64,000 nucleotides of DNA from Amphirosellinia nigrospora (Eukaryota; Ascomycota; Sordariomycetes; Xylariales; Xylariaceae): the NCBI GenBank assembly GCA_004123355.1, contig SCHM01000003.1, positions 3,553,058 through 3,617,057 on the forward strand, read 5' to 3'. The notes below the pieces were generated by a model. That model was not told where the DNA came from. It made no database searches and saw only the letters and a list, made by a program, of their open reading frames with translations. Position numbers and translations under genes: made by a program. Of the stretch, positions 23,706 to 35,351 are shown piece after piece (positions within the stretch are counted from its first letter, which is position 1; each line of letters opens with the position of its first letter).

Positions 23706-25138
23706 CTAAGCCTTGGCTCCAGGAGTCGTGGTGGCGGCACTGGCGGCTAGAGTGGACTTCTTGACCAACGTCAAGCCCGAGAGGAAGTAGACCAAGGCCT
23801 CGGCACCGAGCACGACGGCCAGCGTGACCAGAGCGCCGATGACGCCCGCGACGGGGAGGGAGATGCTGCTGCCGTTGTGCGCCTGGGTCGCTGGCGCGCC
23901 GTCGCTGCCGGAATTGGGGGTCGACGCCGCGCTCGTGCAAGCACCGCTCGTCACGCCGCAGGCGCGGCACCAATCGGGCGTGTCGGCGACGGCGAACTTG
24001 TTCATCTCGGAGACGAAGGTGGTCCAGGGCAGCACGGTCTCGGGCTGGCCGAACAGCGGGTACGCCCGGGGCGTCACGTCGGCGGCGGAGCCGTTGGAGA
24101 ACAGGAAGCGCACCGAGATGTCGTCAGCGCTCGGGTAGCCGCTGCCGACGCTGGCGTTGGTGACGAGCTCGAAGGCCATCGACGACGCGTAGTCGACGAC
24201 GCCCGTGAAGTCGGCCGACACGGCGGGCAGCTGCGCGAGCCCGAAGAACGAGGAGAAGCTCCCGTAGGCCCCGAACTGGATGTTCAGGGGCTGCTTGCCG
24301 TGCCCCGAGACGGTGGCGTTGAGCGCGTCCACGATCTGCCCGGCCAGCGTGGCGCCCGCGATGGCCCGGATCGTGTCGCTGCTGTTGTAGGCCAGGTTCC
24401 ACTCGTGCACGTCGGCGAGCGTCTTGAGCTCGAAGAGGGCGTCGTCGGTCAGCAGGTCCGAGGCGGGGATGGTCTGGTTGTGGATGGTGGCCACGTGCAC
24501 GTAGTCGAAGATGGCGTAGGCGTTCTTGAAGGTGGCGTCGGGGGCCGCGAAGGTGCTGTTGATGACGGGCAGCAGGGTCTTGTAGAAGTCGCCGCTCTGC
24601 GCAAAGCTCGTCTTGTACTCGGTCGACGAGAGGTAGTTGTTGGACGACACGACGGCATTGTCGCACCCGCTGTTGCCCTGCAGCCACGCGCTGTTCTCCG
24701 AGTTGGCGCCCGACGACGCCGTCGACACGGCGTTCACCGGGATGTACTGGTACCCGCCCAGCGGCGCCGTCGTCTTGCTGTCGTTTCGGAGCTCCTGGGT
24801 TGAGAAGTCGCCGGCGGGGGGTAAAGGCCCTGAAGGAAGGCCTGCGCCGAGTTCTGGAGCACGTTGTCGACGGGCGCGGTGACGGCCAACTGCGTCAATG
24901 CGGCAGTCTCCCGGCTCAGGCCCAAGATGGGAGAAGTGGCATCCGAGGCGACATATTTGTTGCGATAATAGCTGCCTGAGGCATGGACCTCATCGGCTCC
25001 CAGCGACGTCAGGTTTGTAGGTGCGAGAGCCTTAGGAGTGCGATCACCGTGACGAGAGAAGATGTAGAGACCGAGGACCGTCTCGGTCTTGGCCAGCGGC
25101 AGCATTGCCAGCGACAGCAGAAAGGCCTTCGACGCCAT
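23706..25138 (-). CDS. membrane-anchored histidine acid phosphatase-like protein
   Basis: A single-exon gene of about 477 residues. The start MASKAFLLSLAMLPLAKTE is a signal peptide. GLYIFSRHGDRTPKAL carries the catalytic RHGxRxP motif of branch 2 histidine phosphatases. Near the C-terminus ISLPVAGVIGALVTLAVVL is a membrane helix, so the protein is probably anchored with its catalytic domain outside. Many Asn-x-Ser/Thr sites fit secretion. The second catalytic site, normally His-Asp, appears as FGAYGSFSSFFGL in this protein, where Tyr-Gly replaces His-Asp if my alignment by eye is right. A one-base loss in a C run near 24816-24821 breaks the frame after FLQGLYPP. The 5' half is very GC-rich, so large antisense open frames here are shadows. 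Confidence 0.85.
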
Positions 25139-26294
25139 TGTGCTTTGTGCTGTATGCCGTGGATATGAAATGCCGAGCTTGTCTGCAGTGAGTCGTGACA
25201 AGGCGTGGTGCGGGACAGCTGTCTTATGTTCCGTTCCAGACACTACTTAGTACAAGCTCGACAGCTTGAGAGAACCGAGGAACAACCTTGAAGGATAGAG
25301 GCGAACAGTGTCGTACAAAAATCGAATAACCCCTCAACTCTTCTCCACCTGCGTTGCAAAGGCAACTTACAAATTACCTGCTGGGTAGTATCAGCTATCT
25401 AGATCTAGAAGCTGAGCGGAATACTAACCCCACATGCCGCTCGTCAACCTCACGTATTACAGCATATTACTCGATGAAAATGCAGACAAGGTCAGGGTAG
25501 TTGGACAAGGGTGGGCGGCGCGCTCCGGTCATGTTTCTCGAATAATTCTTCTTAAAAAAGGGCAGTTCGGTGAGCGAACATATCGGAGAGCGACATTTGG
25601 TTGGGGCTGATTTAGCTGCAAAAATCGGTCTTAAATCACGGCCTCGGCTGGGTTGGCGGGGCATCATAGTGACAGCCGAACAGCCCACCCCCGGTTTTCG
25701 AGAACCCATGTCTCCTCCATCCGGAGATATGACTAACCTGGGTAGCTGAGTTTTTTTTTTTTTGGGGATATTAATACAGCAATGTAGTATCTTCTCTTCC
25801 CTAACTAATATTAACATGACTATAGAGTCTAAAAGTCGAGTTCAAGATAGGAAGTACAGAAGAGATTTATTCTCTGTCTAAAACATTGCCCGAGTCCGAC
25901 CTATATCCCGAAGTCGGCTACCAGCTTGCCGAGAAATATGATGTGGGTGGAGTTCGAGGTAAGCCCGAATTCAACATCTCCGGAAACGACAATGGGGTTG
26001 TAGATTCCTATGACTTGTAAATTTCTTATTCGCTTATTTAATCCCGGAACGACCACATCTCACCTTGAATGAATGAAAGCACTGCAGGATTTAATCTTTG
26101 CTAGGTGAAATTTGTGCAGATAGGTAGAGTAAGACTACGTAGATGGATGTATTTGAGGGGTTTTTAAAAGGGATAATAATATTGTATAATGATTTTCCAT
26201 GCGCTCATTCCCTTCCAGTGTATGCTTTCAGCTTCTGTAGAGAGACGAGGTCGTAGATGCGAGGGAAGCTAGAACGATACCCACGGCATCAGGA
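25139..26294. other. gene-free stretch
   Basis: This is the upstream region of the phosphatase gene and the downstream region of the F-box gene. A T13 homopolymer is at about 25750-25763. No gene is seen. Confidence 0.5.
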
Positions 26295-27965
26295 CTAAAA
26301 GTACGCAACCGTGATACATCCATTGCCATCCTCGCCAACCACCCATCTCTCGTCACCCATAATCTTGCCCTTTCCCAATAATTGTTTCCACATATCATCG
26401 GCGAAACGGACCTCATGAGTCTCATCTGGCTCGGCTCTGAGACTGATCTTGGGAAGCACAAAGGACGAGAGCGCCTCTATCACGAAACACTGGCGAGCCG
26501 CTATGCGCACACCAGCTCGCTCATCCACTACGTCGCTGATGGTTAGATAAGGGAATTCCTCATGTCGCCAACAGGGCGCCCATCCAGCCCATTTCCCGTC
26601 AAAGGAATTCGGCGCACCGTTATGATGGACATTCCCAAGCCGTGCCGCAGATCCAGCTCGCGGGCAGAAGCTCAGGTGAATATCGCCGTCGGCGCAGCAC
26701 TCATCGAACCATTGCGGCCCGACGCCCGATAGTGGGATGCCCGTGGAGCGGACATGGTGGTGGCGTGGCGGCGGCGGTGGAGAATGTTGACCCGTAAGCC
26801 AGGGATGTTCTTCTTCGTGCACGTAAACATTCGCTTCGTCGAGAAATATCTCCCGGAGCGTAGGTGTATTATGCTGTCGGATTCCAAGGAACTCTAGTGC
26901 TCTGCCCGTGAACGTTCGAACAACTCTCGGCTGTAGCTGCGTCGTGCCCTCCATCTTTGCACCACCAGGACTCTTCAGGGGACGGTCTAATAGGGCGCCC
27001 CCGATTTCCCAGATGGCAAGTTGCTCTACCGGACCTTCCTCGTCCCCGACAGAGCCGTTATACTGCCAGATATAGACCGCGTAGTGTGTTGCCGTATGCG
27101 TCGAGAAGAAGCGGGCGTGGCGATTGACAGGGAGGCCGAACTGATGTATTTTCCACTCGGATCGAAACTGAACATTCCATGAGCCTGGCGTATCGGAATT
27201 CTCAGATTCCTCCAACCGCCGCACATTGAACGCGGTGGCAAAATGTTGATAGATATCTTCACCATCTAACTGACAACATGGCTCCCGCTCGCACCACTCG
27301 ATCACCAGGGTACGTTGCGTTAGCCGTAACCGCCTGACTATCTTCTCGGCCCCATCGAAAGGCACCGGGAAGAAAATACCCGTTTCTAAGTCATAGGCAA
27401 CCCACCGCTTTGCGCTCCCCGATAAATGAGAAGCCCATCCTCCAAACACCAACTCACATCTCTATGCTGAAAGATAGCCACGTTGTCATTCCACCTTAGC
27501 CAGCGGCTCCAGGGTTCAACTTCGTGAAAGCAAAGGTCCTCCTTCCCAGGCGGAGCGATCTCGATCTTCTTGATGAGTCTAGGTCTGGCGGACCGTAGGT
27601 AAAAGTAGCGACGGGCGACGCTGGGGAATATATGGACCCAATCTGGAGTAGGGGTCGTAAGGCTCATCTCTCGCACGCGGGGGAAGTGCCATCTCATAAG
27701 ATTCCATGACACGTCATAGCTTCTAAAGGCTGCACTCCAAGATCGGCTTACACGGCGGCAGAGTATGCATTCGGGGGGAGAGATAGGAGATGATGAGAAT
27801 AAAAATGTCATGAGGCAGCTCAGTAAGATTGGAAACGGCACTCTCGTTGGTATTAGTACTGCTTACTGGTGTTGTGAGTTCAGCCATGCTGAGTGGCAAC
27901 TTGGTGAGTGGCGGTGGTTGAGAGAGGAGAGCTGAAGGGTGGGCTGCTTTTGGAGGTGGTGTCAT
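26295..27965 (-). CDS. F-box protein
   Basis: About 555 residues. After a Pro/Ser/Thr-rich N-terminus comes an F-box: LTELPHDIFILIISYLSP then PECILCRRVSRSWSAAF, the Leu-Pro...Ile...Leu...Ser-Arg-Ser-Trp pattern that binds Skp1 in SCF ubiquitin ligases. The remainder has repeated short hydrophobic/aromatic segments (HRDVSWCLEDGLLIYRG, RWVAYDLETGIFFPVPF, HYAVYIWQYNG) consistent with a beta-rich, propeller-like substrate domain as in many fungal F-box proteins. The frame changes near 27773 (a run of C) and near 27405, both apparent single-base losses. Start taken at 27965; a second ATG at 27887 (MAELTTPVSS) is equally possible. Substrate unknown. Confidence 0.8.
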
Positions 27966-28355
27966 CCTAAGAATGAGGAAGCCATACTATACCAACGCAC
28001 CTACCTTTTGTGCGCCGAACGAATATCTAAAACCTCTGCGGGTCGATTTAGGGTCGCATAATGGCTATTTGACCTTGGTATACATGAAAGTTTAGAGTAT
28101 TCTTGATGTAATGCTTGTGGTATTCTTAGATTCCTCTCACATTCAAGGTGAGCTTTGTTGTTCCTGTGGAGCTACTAAGGCCTCCTGACTAATCAAGTAA
28201 TCCCAGTTTATCCTGCTGTGATAGCTACACTCTTATATGACCACACCACACGTGCGCTCAATTAGGCAAAGCACAATGAAGGGGGAGAAAGAGGAGATGG
28301 CTAATGGCTAGATATTTCGGTTTATTTCACACCTTACTGTCTACCCATCTGGCTA
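27966..28355. other. gene-free stretch
   Basis: A 390-base spacer between two minus-strand genes, serving as the F-box gene promoter and the 3' region of the dehydrogenase gene. Nothing else seen. Confidence 0.5.
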
Positions 28356-30178
28356 CTAACTATGTGTCGGCATTGCTACATCTGCCTTTTTGGAGATGGC
28401 GTCTGCGCTTGACCACATAGACGTCACCGTCTTGAGTTGTGTGTAGAAGCTGACACCGGGCCTACCGTAAAATGTATTGGCACCACCGCCAGCGATACTC
28501 TTCTTATTGCCCGTGAATGAGAACATGGGGAGCGGTACGGGGATGGGAACGTTCACGCCAACCTGTCCTGCCTCGATGTGTCTCCTGAACGTCTCTGCTG
28601 TAGGCCCTGACCTCGTGAAAATGGCCGTGCCGTTACCATACTCGTTCTTGTTGATCAATTCGATGGCCTCATCGAGCGTCTCCACATTGAGGCAGACTAA
28701 CACGGGTCCGAAAATCTCCTCCTTGTAGCATTGCATGTCTGGCGTCACATTGCTAATTATCGTTGGTGCAATCCAATTGCCGTTAGGGTATTTCTCGGGT
28801 TTGAAACCGCGGCCGTCTAATAAGATGGTGGCGCCCTCCTTCTCGGCGCTCGCGATTAGCGACTCGATCCTCTCCTTGCTTTGAGGGGAGATGACTGGCC
28901 CAAGATCTGCTCCTTCTTCAAAGCCTCCGTTGACCTGGAGCTTCTTGGCGCTTTCCGCTACCTCGGACAACCACTCTTTTGTTTCGCCGACCATACTAGG
29001 GTGCTCAAGCGCAGCGCTGGCCGGCAGCAAAAGCAGCACCAACAACTGCGTTGATAAATTGGTTTTTATTGCAGTCCGGGAGAACGGCAGCATGGTTCTT
29101 GGCACCTAAATTGGCCTGCACTCGTTTTCCATTTGCGGAACCCCTGGTGAAGATGTACTCGCCAGCCTTGTTGCTACCAACAAAGCTGATGGCTTTGATA
29201 TCTGGCGCATCTAGAAGGAAGTCTACTGTGCTGTGGGCGCCATGCACGACATTGATGACGCCATCGGGGAAACCGGCCTTCTTAGCCAACTCAACAAGGA
29301 TCATGGCGGCGCCTGGATCTCGCTCAGAAGGCTTTAAAATAAGTGTGTTGCCGGTCACTGTGGCGATGGGAATACACCAAAGCGGAATCATAGCGGGGAA
29401 GTCTGTGTGACTGTTAGCGATTCCGGGGTAATGGAAGGACCTGGCTTCACGTACTAAAGGGGCAAATAGCAGCAACAACGCCCAATGGCTCCTTGTACGT
29501 CCGTGTCTCCATATCCTTGGCGACCTCGAGCACTTCGCCCTTCAAGAACTCTGGTGCACCGCATGCCGCCTCGGCGACCTGGAGGCCGCGCAGAACGTCG
29601 CCCTTGGCATCGGCAAATGTCTTGCCCTGTTCTAGGGTGATGCTCGCTGCCAAACGATCCCAATTCTCACGTATTAGACTAACGAACTTGAACATGATCT
29701 GTTGGCGGGCCATGACGCTGGTGTTGCGCCACGCAGGGAATGCCTTCTTGGCGCTCTGAACGGCAGCTTCTAACTCGGCATTGGTCATTTGGGGGACACG
29801 GGTAACGAGATTGTTGGTGGCTGGGTCATGCAATTCGATGAACTTCTCAGCTTTGCTGGGCACAAATTGGTTGTCTAGAAAGTACGGCGTGTCTTCGGGC
29901 TTCGAGATCTGCTCATGACTGGCGGGATAGCTAGTGGCAGTGGACGCCAGTGCGCTCATGGGGCGGACGTGTTGCGCCATGGCCGCCAACTGCCTCGCAG
30001 CAGCAGCTTTCGTCGAAGCCATTCTGGGTGTGGCAGATAGGGAGGGCGTTCTTAGGAGGCAAGATGAGGAGCACGCCGAAGACCACGATGGGGAGGAGGG
30101 GGAGGAGGAGGAGTAGAGGCGAGTCGTGGAGCGACTAGCTCTGGCGGGGAGGTTGCGTGTTCTGGCAAGACGATGCAT
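28356..30178 (-). CDS. methylmalonate-semialdehyde dehydrogenase, mitochondrial
   Basis: Exons 29455-30178 and 28356-29402. CoA-acylating aldehyde dehydrogenase of valine and pyrimidine catabolism, acting in mitochondria. The N-terminus from ATG 30178 ([20 protein letters not shown]) is Arg/Ser-rich and acid-free, a good targeting peptide. Family motifs run in order: [82 protein letters not shown], AANxGAKNHA-like [15 protein letters not shown], and GQRC with the catalytic Cys. Just after that Cys (about 29000-29020) one or two bases are missing; the sequence resumes as MVGETKEWL and continues through [28 protein letters not shown] and [18 protein letters not shown] to the end. Conservation on both sides argues against decay. 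Confidence 0.93.
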
Positions 30179-30858
30179 GGTCGTGGCCCTTGCAGTTTTG
30201 TCAGCCAACCAGAGCAAGTGCTTTTCTTCGAATGATATGCGAAGGGAGAGTTGGGCCGGAAGGGGGCGAGGTAGTCTTTATCCGAGATGGCGGCCGCCGT
30301 CGGTCTCGGGATTGCTACCAGTTGACCTACCTAACTAAGCCAGACATGCGCTAACTGTTGAAGTAATAGTGTGGGGTAGCGGGCATAGCTGTCTCCGCCG
30401 CCGCCTCTCCTCCATAGCCGCTACAAGCCGAGGGCGGCATCCATTCTTCTCTCCTGGCATCGGCAAATGGTTACCTAACAGCTCGCAGACTAGTGCCCGT
30501 TTGCTTTATCACCGAGTATATGCGTTTGAATTTGTTAGGTAAGCTGGAAACGGCAATAAGTACTTTGAATTGGCTACCTGTGAGCATTAGGTCTCTAAAG
30601 AAAAAGTTAGGTATATTATTGATCCACAACATCGGGCCAGGAGAGGTCTGAGAGTTGAAGCAACAGAGCGGCTCTAATTTTTTGTAGAGTCACCCTGCAT
30701 TGGTCCGTCATGCTCAAAACAACTGCTCATCATAATAGAATGATGCTGGCTTTTCGCCCCGTGCTCTGTAGCATACAAAAATCTTGGGAGAGTGTAGGTC
30801 ACCTCCATCTTGCCGTGTGTCCCTGCGTCCTTAAGCTGTGGGCAATACGTCGAGCCGT
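30179..30858. other. gene-free stretch
   Basis: This is the promoter of the dehydrogenase gene and 3' region of the V-ATPase gene. Short purine-rich stretch near 30085-30115 lies inside the dehydrogenase presequence, not here. No gene seen. Confidence 0.5.
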
Positions 30859-32416
30859 TTAGTTATTCTCGAAGCTGTATTTCAACCAACCACCCAGTGC
30901 CCGTAAACTCTCCCACCGCACGTTCTCATCCGAGTCTTGCATGAGCTCCATGATACGAGTCTTGAGTCCAAGCTTCTCTAGTTGGTGTCTCTTCTCGGGG
31001 ACTTCCTTGACGAGGCAGCCGATATCGTTACAGGCTATAGCCAAGACAGCCTTGTCGTTCTCCCACGGTTTTTTCATGATATCTGCAATCTTCCTGGGAA
31101 TTTCACCAGTCTCATATTCGAGAATCTTGCGCGCATTTTCAGTCCAGAACACTTGGTGGCGATGAGGTGGCGACCATCTCAGATGTCCAGACTGGACCTC
31201 GGCGACGTACTCGTCGAATGTGGTCTTTGTTTTCTGGTATTCTTCCAACATTTCCTTTAGCCTGTCGAGGTCCTCCTGTAGGTCTGGGTCTGTCAGATGG
31301 CGTCCGCCAACATTCTGAAGCAGGGCCGGGAGTCTCGCAAGAACAGCTGCTGGCAGTAGTGTAGAAGGATTAGCCTCAAGAAGGTTATGTAGCGTTGATA
31401 GAGTCAGCCGCGTTGTCTTCTCTTTCGGCGAAAGCCGTAATAGTTGTGTATAGAGAAGAATAATGTCATATTCGCTACTCGTGAGTTAGTTAAATAAGAC
31501 CTTTGGTTCGGGCTCGAACTTACTCGTTCATGTCGTCACCGATGTCCTCTGCTTCGAAACTCAGCTGCCACAGGGCCAATAAAACGTGATAGAGGAGTTG
31601 AATCCCAATCCCACCGCTTAGACCCTCGAAGCCACCACTCCTTGTCGTGGAGTTTCCACTCCAGAGGCTGGCGGAAGATTCAGCGCCCAACCCGGCAGCC
31701 TTCCGCAGAATGTCGATCAAAGGGGCAACAGTCTCGCTTCTTTGCTTCCAGAATAGCTGCCTATTAGTCTGGTTATATAGCAAGGACGAGTATCCCATGA
31801 CGGCAATATCTTGCAACCCCGCATCGTTCGAGTTATTCGTGAGACCACATAGATAGCTGAGTATTAAGGGAAGAGTGTTTTTGTGGCGGGGGATGCATCC
31901 TGTGAGGTCGCCATAAGCGTTGCTAGTACTGTTGACGTAAGTAGAGGGATAGGATCTTCGAGGTTATTGGAGTGCGCCAGGAGTGGTATGAAATGTTGAT
32001 ACGGATTCGAATCTCGATACAAAGCTTTCGCGAGGGCTGGAACACCTTTTGGATCCCATAATTTAGTACGAGCAACGAGGGAGTGAAGTCAGGGAGTGTG
32101 AGGGAAGAGCAAGGTGCGCACCCTGGAGGAGATCGCTTAGCAGGACAAGGATGTACTGCACCACATCATCGCGCCGGCTTGCGGACTCGAGGACGCCTGG
32201 GTTGCCTGGTTCTCCGACAAACAGTATCCGGTAACCATCGAGGTCGCCCTCAACGACCTGCTTCCTCTGCTCCTTTCGGACTTTATCGACGGCTCTAATC
32301 TTGGCCAGCTGGCTCTCTGTAACGGTGCCAGCCCTCGCTGCGCCGTCCCAGGGAATGGGTCGCTGGCGGATGTTGTTCTGCAGCGAACCAAGATAAGGGG
32401 GCGGGTCGAGGGACAT
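30859..32416 (-). CDS. vma13: V-type proton ATPase subunit H
   Basis: Three exons: 32122-32416, 31524-32045 and 30859-31474, about 477 residues. Subunit H sits on the V1 part of the vacuolar proton pump and is needed for its activity. The N-terminus begins MSLDPPPYLGSLQNNIRQRPIPWDG; the middle is helical HEAT/armadillo-like; the C-terminal domain holds the signature run WTENARKILEYETGEIPRK, KPWENDKAVLAIACNDIG, LVKEVPEKRHQLEKLGLK and NVRWESLRALGGWLKY. An ACTAAAT branch point is visible in the first intron. One base is missing in a T run near 31866 (between TKTLFP and LILSYL), otherwise the gene is complete. Confidence 0.93.
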
Positions 32417-32885
32417 GATGCACCACGACGGCGAGAGAAGGGGAACACGACAAAGGTTTGGAAGTCAACAAGAAGACGCCGACGTCGAGGATGACTGAAG
32501 CTGGGGAAGCCTTGTGGTTTATCTCCAGGCACGATGTGGCTGCTTATTGGATGGACGACATGAGCTTCGCAGATGCTCCAATCAGGTGCATAGGATGGAG
32601 AGGCTCGGAGGGAGAGCTTTACTTGGCTCATGCAATGACATAGTGCATTAGGTAGCACATCACCTGTTTGGTTTAGGTGGGCCATTACCCCCCTACATGT
32701 ACTGTACCTAGCTAACTAACTAGATTCCAAGCCTGAAACAACTGTGGATGTATTTGATTATTCTTATACTACCTAATGTTGCTGCTTAGAATTCCTGGAG
32801 GATTTGAGGCACATTACTTGCAACTCAGTTGCATCTTTGGTCGATGAAAAATTAACCAAGATATCAAAGTTTGTTAACAACCAAG
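32417..32885. other. gene-free stretch, V-ATPase H promoter
   Basis: Upstream region of the minus-strand V-ATPase gene, running to the tRNA. A CCTAGCTAACTAACTAG stretch is at about 32706-32722. No gene seen. Confidence 0.45.
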
Positions 32886-32959
32886 TCCTCCGTGGCGCAA
32901 TTGGCTAGCGCGTCTGACTGTTAATCAGGAGGTTGAAAGTTCGAGCCTTTCCGGGGGAG
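32886..32959 (+). tRNA. tRNA-Asn (anticodon GTT), no intron
   Basis: A 74-base cloverleaf. Acceptor TCCTCCG pairs with CGGGGGA (one T-G pair). The D arm contains TGGCGCAATTGGCTAGCGCG, which also holds the A box. The anticodon stem TCTGA/TCAGG-type helix presents CTGTTAA, so anticodon GTT. The T arm reads GTTCGAGCC (B box) with stem AAAG/CTTT. G is the discriminator base. No intron and no encoded CCA, as expected for a eukaryotic nuclear tRNA. It sits alone between vma13 and the Rieske gene. Confidence 0.95.
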
Positions 32960-33181
32960 ATTTCTTCTTTTTTGGTCCCAAGAGCTTGGGATACCTCAGT
33001 CATAGTCTACATCTACAGTATTTAGACGAATAGAAAAGCCTGTAGCTTGCCATAGATTCACAATCATCCTCATTAGGTTCAACCACACACGACAGCATCG
33101 ACATTTTCATCGCCAGTCCTAAATAGCGCGGCTTCTAGCATACTACCAAAATTTGACGCCTTAAAGTGTCTGATTTGAGCA

Positions 33182-33982
33182 ATGACAACTCCACTAGCAC
33201 CCTTTATAGCGCCATCCCGGAAGGGTGATGACTGGTTCTTCGCCGGGCTCGCATCAAGTCTTCCCAATCTCACCGAGTCGGGAACCGATGTTATATATGA
33301 GAATCGACTTTGTAGGGACAAAGAATCTTTGCCAAGTTGCAAAGTCTTTCATGTCCCCTCAAACAATGCTGCACAAGCAGAGCAGATCCAAGGAGATGAG
33401 ATGATATCCTACCATGGCGTCGCCTTACAAGATCAGGTGCTCATATTTCAATATAAAGGCAAAATTCATGCGGTCGATAATGTGGGCTCTACCTTTTTCA
33501 GATATTCCGATGCTAAGTTGTTTCACAGAAATGCCCGCACTCATCGTTCCCGTTGGCGAGTAAGACATGCAGAACCTTCCCTTTCTGCTCTGATAGAGAG
33601 GCCTGACTGAGTCTCTACGACAAACACTGACTTCTAGTCGTGCCCAGTGGGCACTCCATTTGACATCGAAGATTTTGGCGTAGTATTGAGCGCTGGTATT
33701 ACTTGCCCGAAACACGGCTGGTCGTTCGACTTATTTACCGGAAGATCAGACCGTAATAATTATATGCTTCGTACAGTATGTGAACTGTTGGAAATTCATT
33801 CTTGGCGACATTTTGGTCCATACAACAACATAAGGAACACAGCACTAATCCAGTGTTTGCAGTGGGAGGTCCAGCTGCGCCCTGTCAGGGATAGTGTGAC
33901 AGAAGGTAGCAATGACAAGAGCCAGAAAGAGGATGGAGACGACCAAGAGGTCTGGATCAGGAGGAAACAGCGTATGGGATAG
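33182..33982 (+). CDS. Rieske [2Fe-2S] domain protein
   Basis: Four intact exons: 33182-33481, 33529-33559, 33648-33775 and 33863-33982 (192 residues). The Rieske centre is formed across the exon joins: AVDNKCPHSSFPLAMGTPFD followed by ITCPKHGWSFDLFTG, giving C-P-H and C-P-K-H with the usual spacing, which bind a [2Fe-2S] cluster through two Cys and two His. The domain begins at about residue 50 (SCKVFHVPSNN). There is no membrane segment and no oxygenase catalytic domain, so this is a small soluble ferredoxin-type Rieske protein of a fungal family without an assigned partner. The tiny 31-base exon encodes half of the first cluster motif. The C-terminal tail is charged. Confidence 0.88.
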
Positions 33983-35238
33983 TGTATAGAGGTAAGCCCA
34001 TAGAATGATGCCTCTTGGTTCAGCTTATAGAAGAAGTATTATGTCAATGTTACCCGCGCAATCAGACTCAGGGATATTATCCAATTGAATATACTATATC
34101 AAGTCAAGCATGCAACCTGACTCCCACCTAGGAGGTACTAAGTGACTATAGTGAATACCTAGTTTAATCAACACTTTATTGCTACCTGCTTCCTTTGGAT
34201 ATTAACGACCAGGTGATAATAATAACATTGAATGGTTGTTTGACAGTTCTCCCACGCGGTGGGGTCACCTAGGGCCATTCACTATTAGGCCTATCGATAA
34301 TCACTCAGCGCAACGCTGCAGGGGGCAGGTAAACAGCCTTCCTCAAGAGGATAGATCCTACGGGACCGTATAAGTGCAGCGTCAAGCTGAGGCCTAACGC
34401 CAAACGCTGCTGCCAACTCATCACCTCGTGCGCTGTTGAGCCCTTGTGATCGTACTGCCTCGCGCGTCAAGAGCCAACAAACCGCCCGAGAGTGTTGTTG
34501 ACGATTGAAAAAGAGAAGTCTACCTCCCTTTGAAACCGTCATCAATTCGGCAGCTAATTTTCTTAGCTCCCAGTTCTCCCAGTTCTAGAATACTACAGCC
34601 AGGTACGGTACGTTATCAACCGATCCGCCGGTAGACCCACCGCTGCCGACACCCAACCAACCCCCTCTGTTTTCCCTCTGTTTGTCCAGTATTAGCGCCC
34701 GCAGTGACGAGGTACACCAACCCCGCGGCTTTTTTACGCTTGTGCAGTTTGTCACTCGAGAAAAAAAGAGGCTGGGAATTCGACGTCGGTAGCACACGTA
34801 AAAGATGATGCATTAAGGGTCTTGCATTGTTCTACATGTTCTCACATTCTATCACATTCCTCTCTCAATTCTCATCTTTTCTTTTCACAATTGCCAAGTC
34901 ATCGCAGGGTTGAGAGTCGGTGGCTTGACAACAACTAACCAAGCTCCTGCCTGTAGGTACATCTAACACACCTACAGGACCTACAGGTACTTAGACCTGC
35001 CTACCGCCGTCACAACAGCAGCACGTCTTTCCAGGGTTCCTGTGCCACCACCACCAGCACCAAGTCAGCGACCGATAAGACGCAGCTGGAGGTTAGTCGG
35101 GTCGGGTGTAATAGGCGACCAGCTCACCCAAACCACAACCGCATGCAACCACTCGACGGCCACCCGTTTCCATTGCTTGACACCCAATCTAGGCGGACGG
35201 GTGACGGTAATAAAAACCCGAGCGAACCTACTCGCATC

Positions 35239-35273
<35 letters not shown>

Positions 35274-35351
35274 GTCCGGTCGGAGAAGAAAAGAAAAGAA
35301 AAGGAAAGGGAAAAAAGTCGACTTGCACAACAACAATAACAATACGGCAAA
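33983..35351. other. gene-free stretch with long 5' leader
   Basis: No gene seen. The last 500 bases before the next gene are pyrimidine-rich (near 34855-34885), hold CCTACAGGTACCT motifs near 34955-34990, and contain the hexamer repeat listed below. They look like the promoter and transcribed leader of the Cys-rich membrane protein. Confidence 0.45.
35240..35272 (+). repeat. CTGTTG hexamer microsatellite
   Basis: About five and a half tandem copies of CTGTTG, directly followed by a purine-rich AGAAAAG tract. It lies about 80-110 bases upstream of the membrane-protein ATG, so probably in its leader rather than in coding sequence. Confidence 0.8.

Noticed and set aside
23877-24803. 308-codon plus-strand open frame, and a 187-codon minus frame at 24124-24687
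   Set aside because: Shadows of the GC-rich acid phosphatase gene; composition is Arg/Gly/Val or Arg/His repeats with no motif, while the phosphatase frame has family motifs.
18607-25138. Secondary-metabolite or iron-uptake cluster from CFEM, MFS and phosphatase neighbours
   Set aside because: No backbone synthase, siderophore gene or pathway regulator nearby; simple adjacency is not enough.
35240-35272. CTGTTG repeat as a coding homopolymer tract
   Set aside because: It precedes the supported ATG and stops occur nearby in the possible frames; taken as leader microsatellite.
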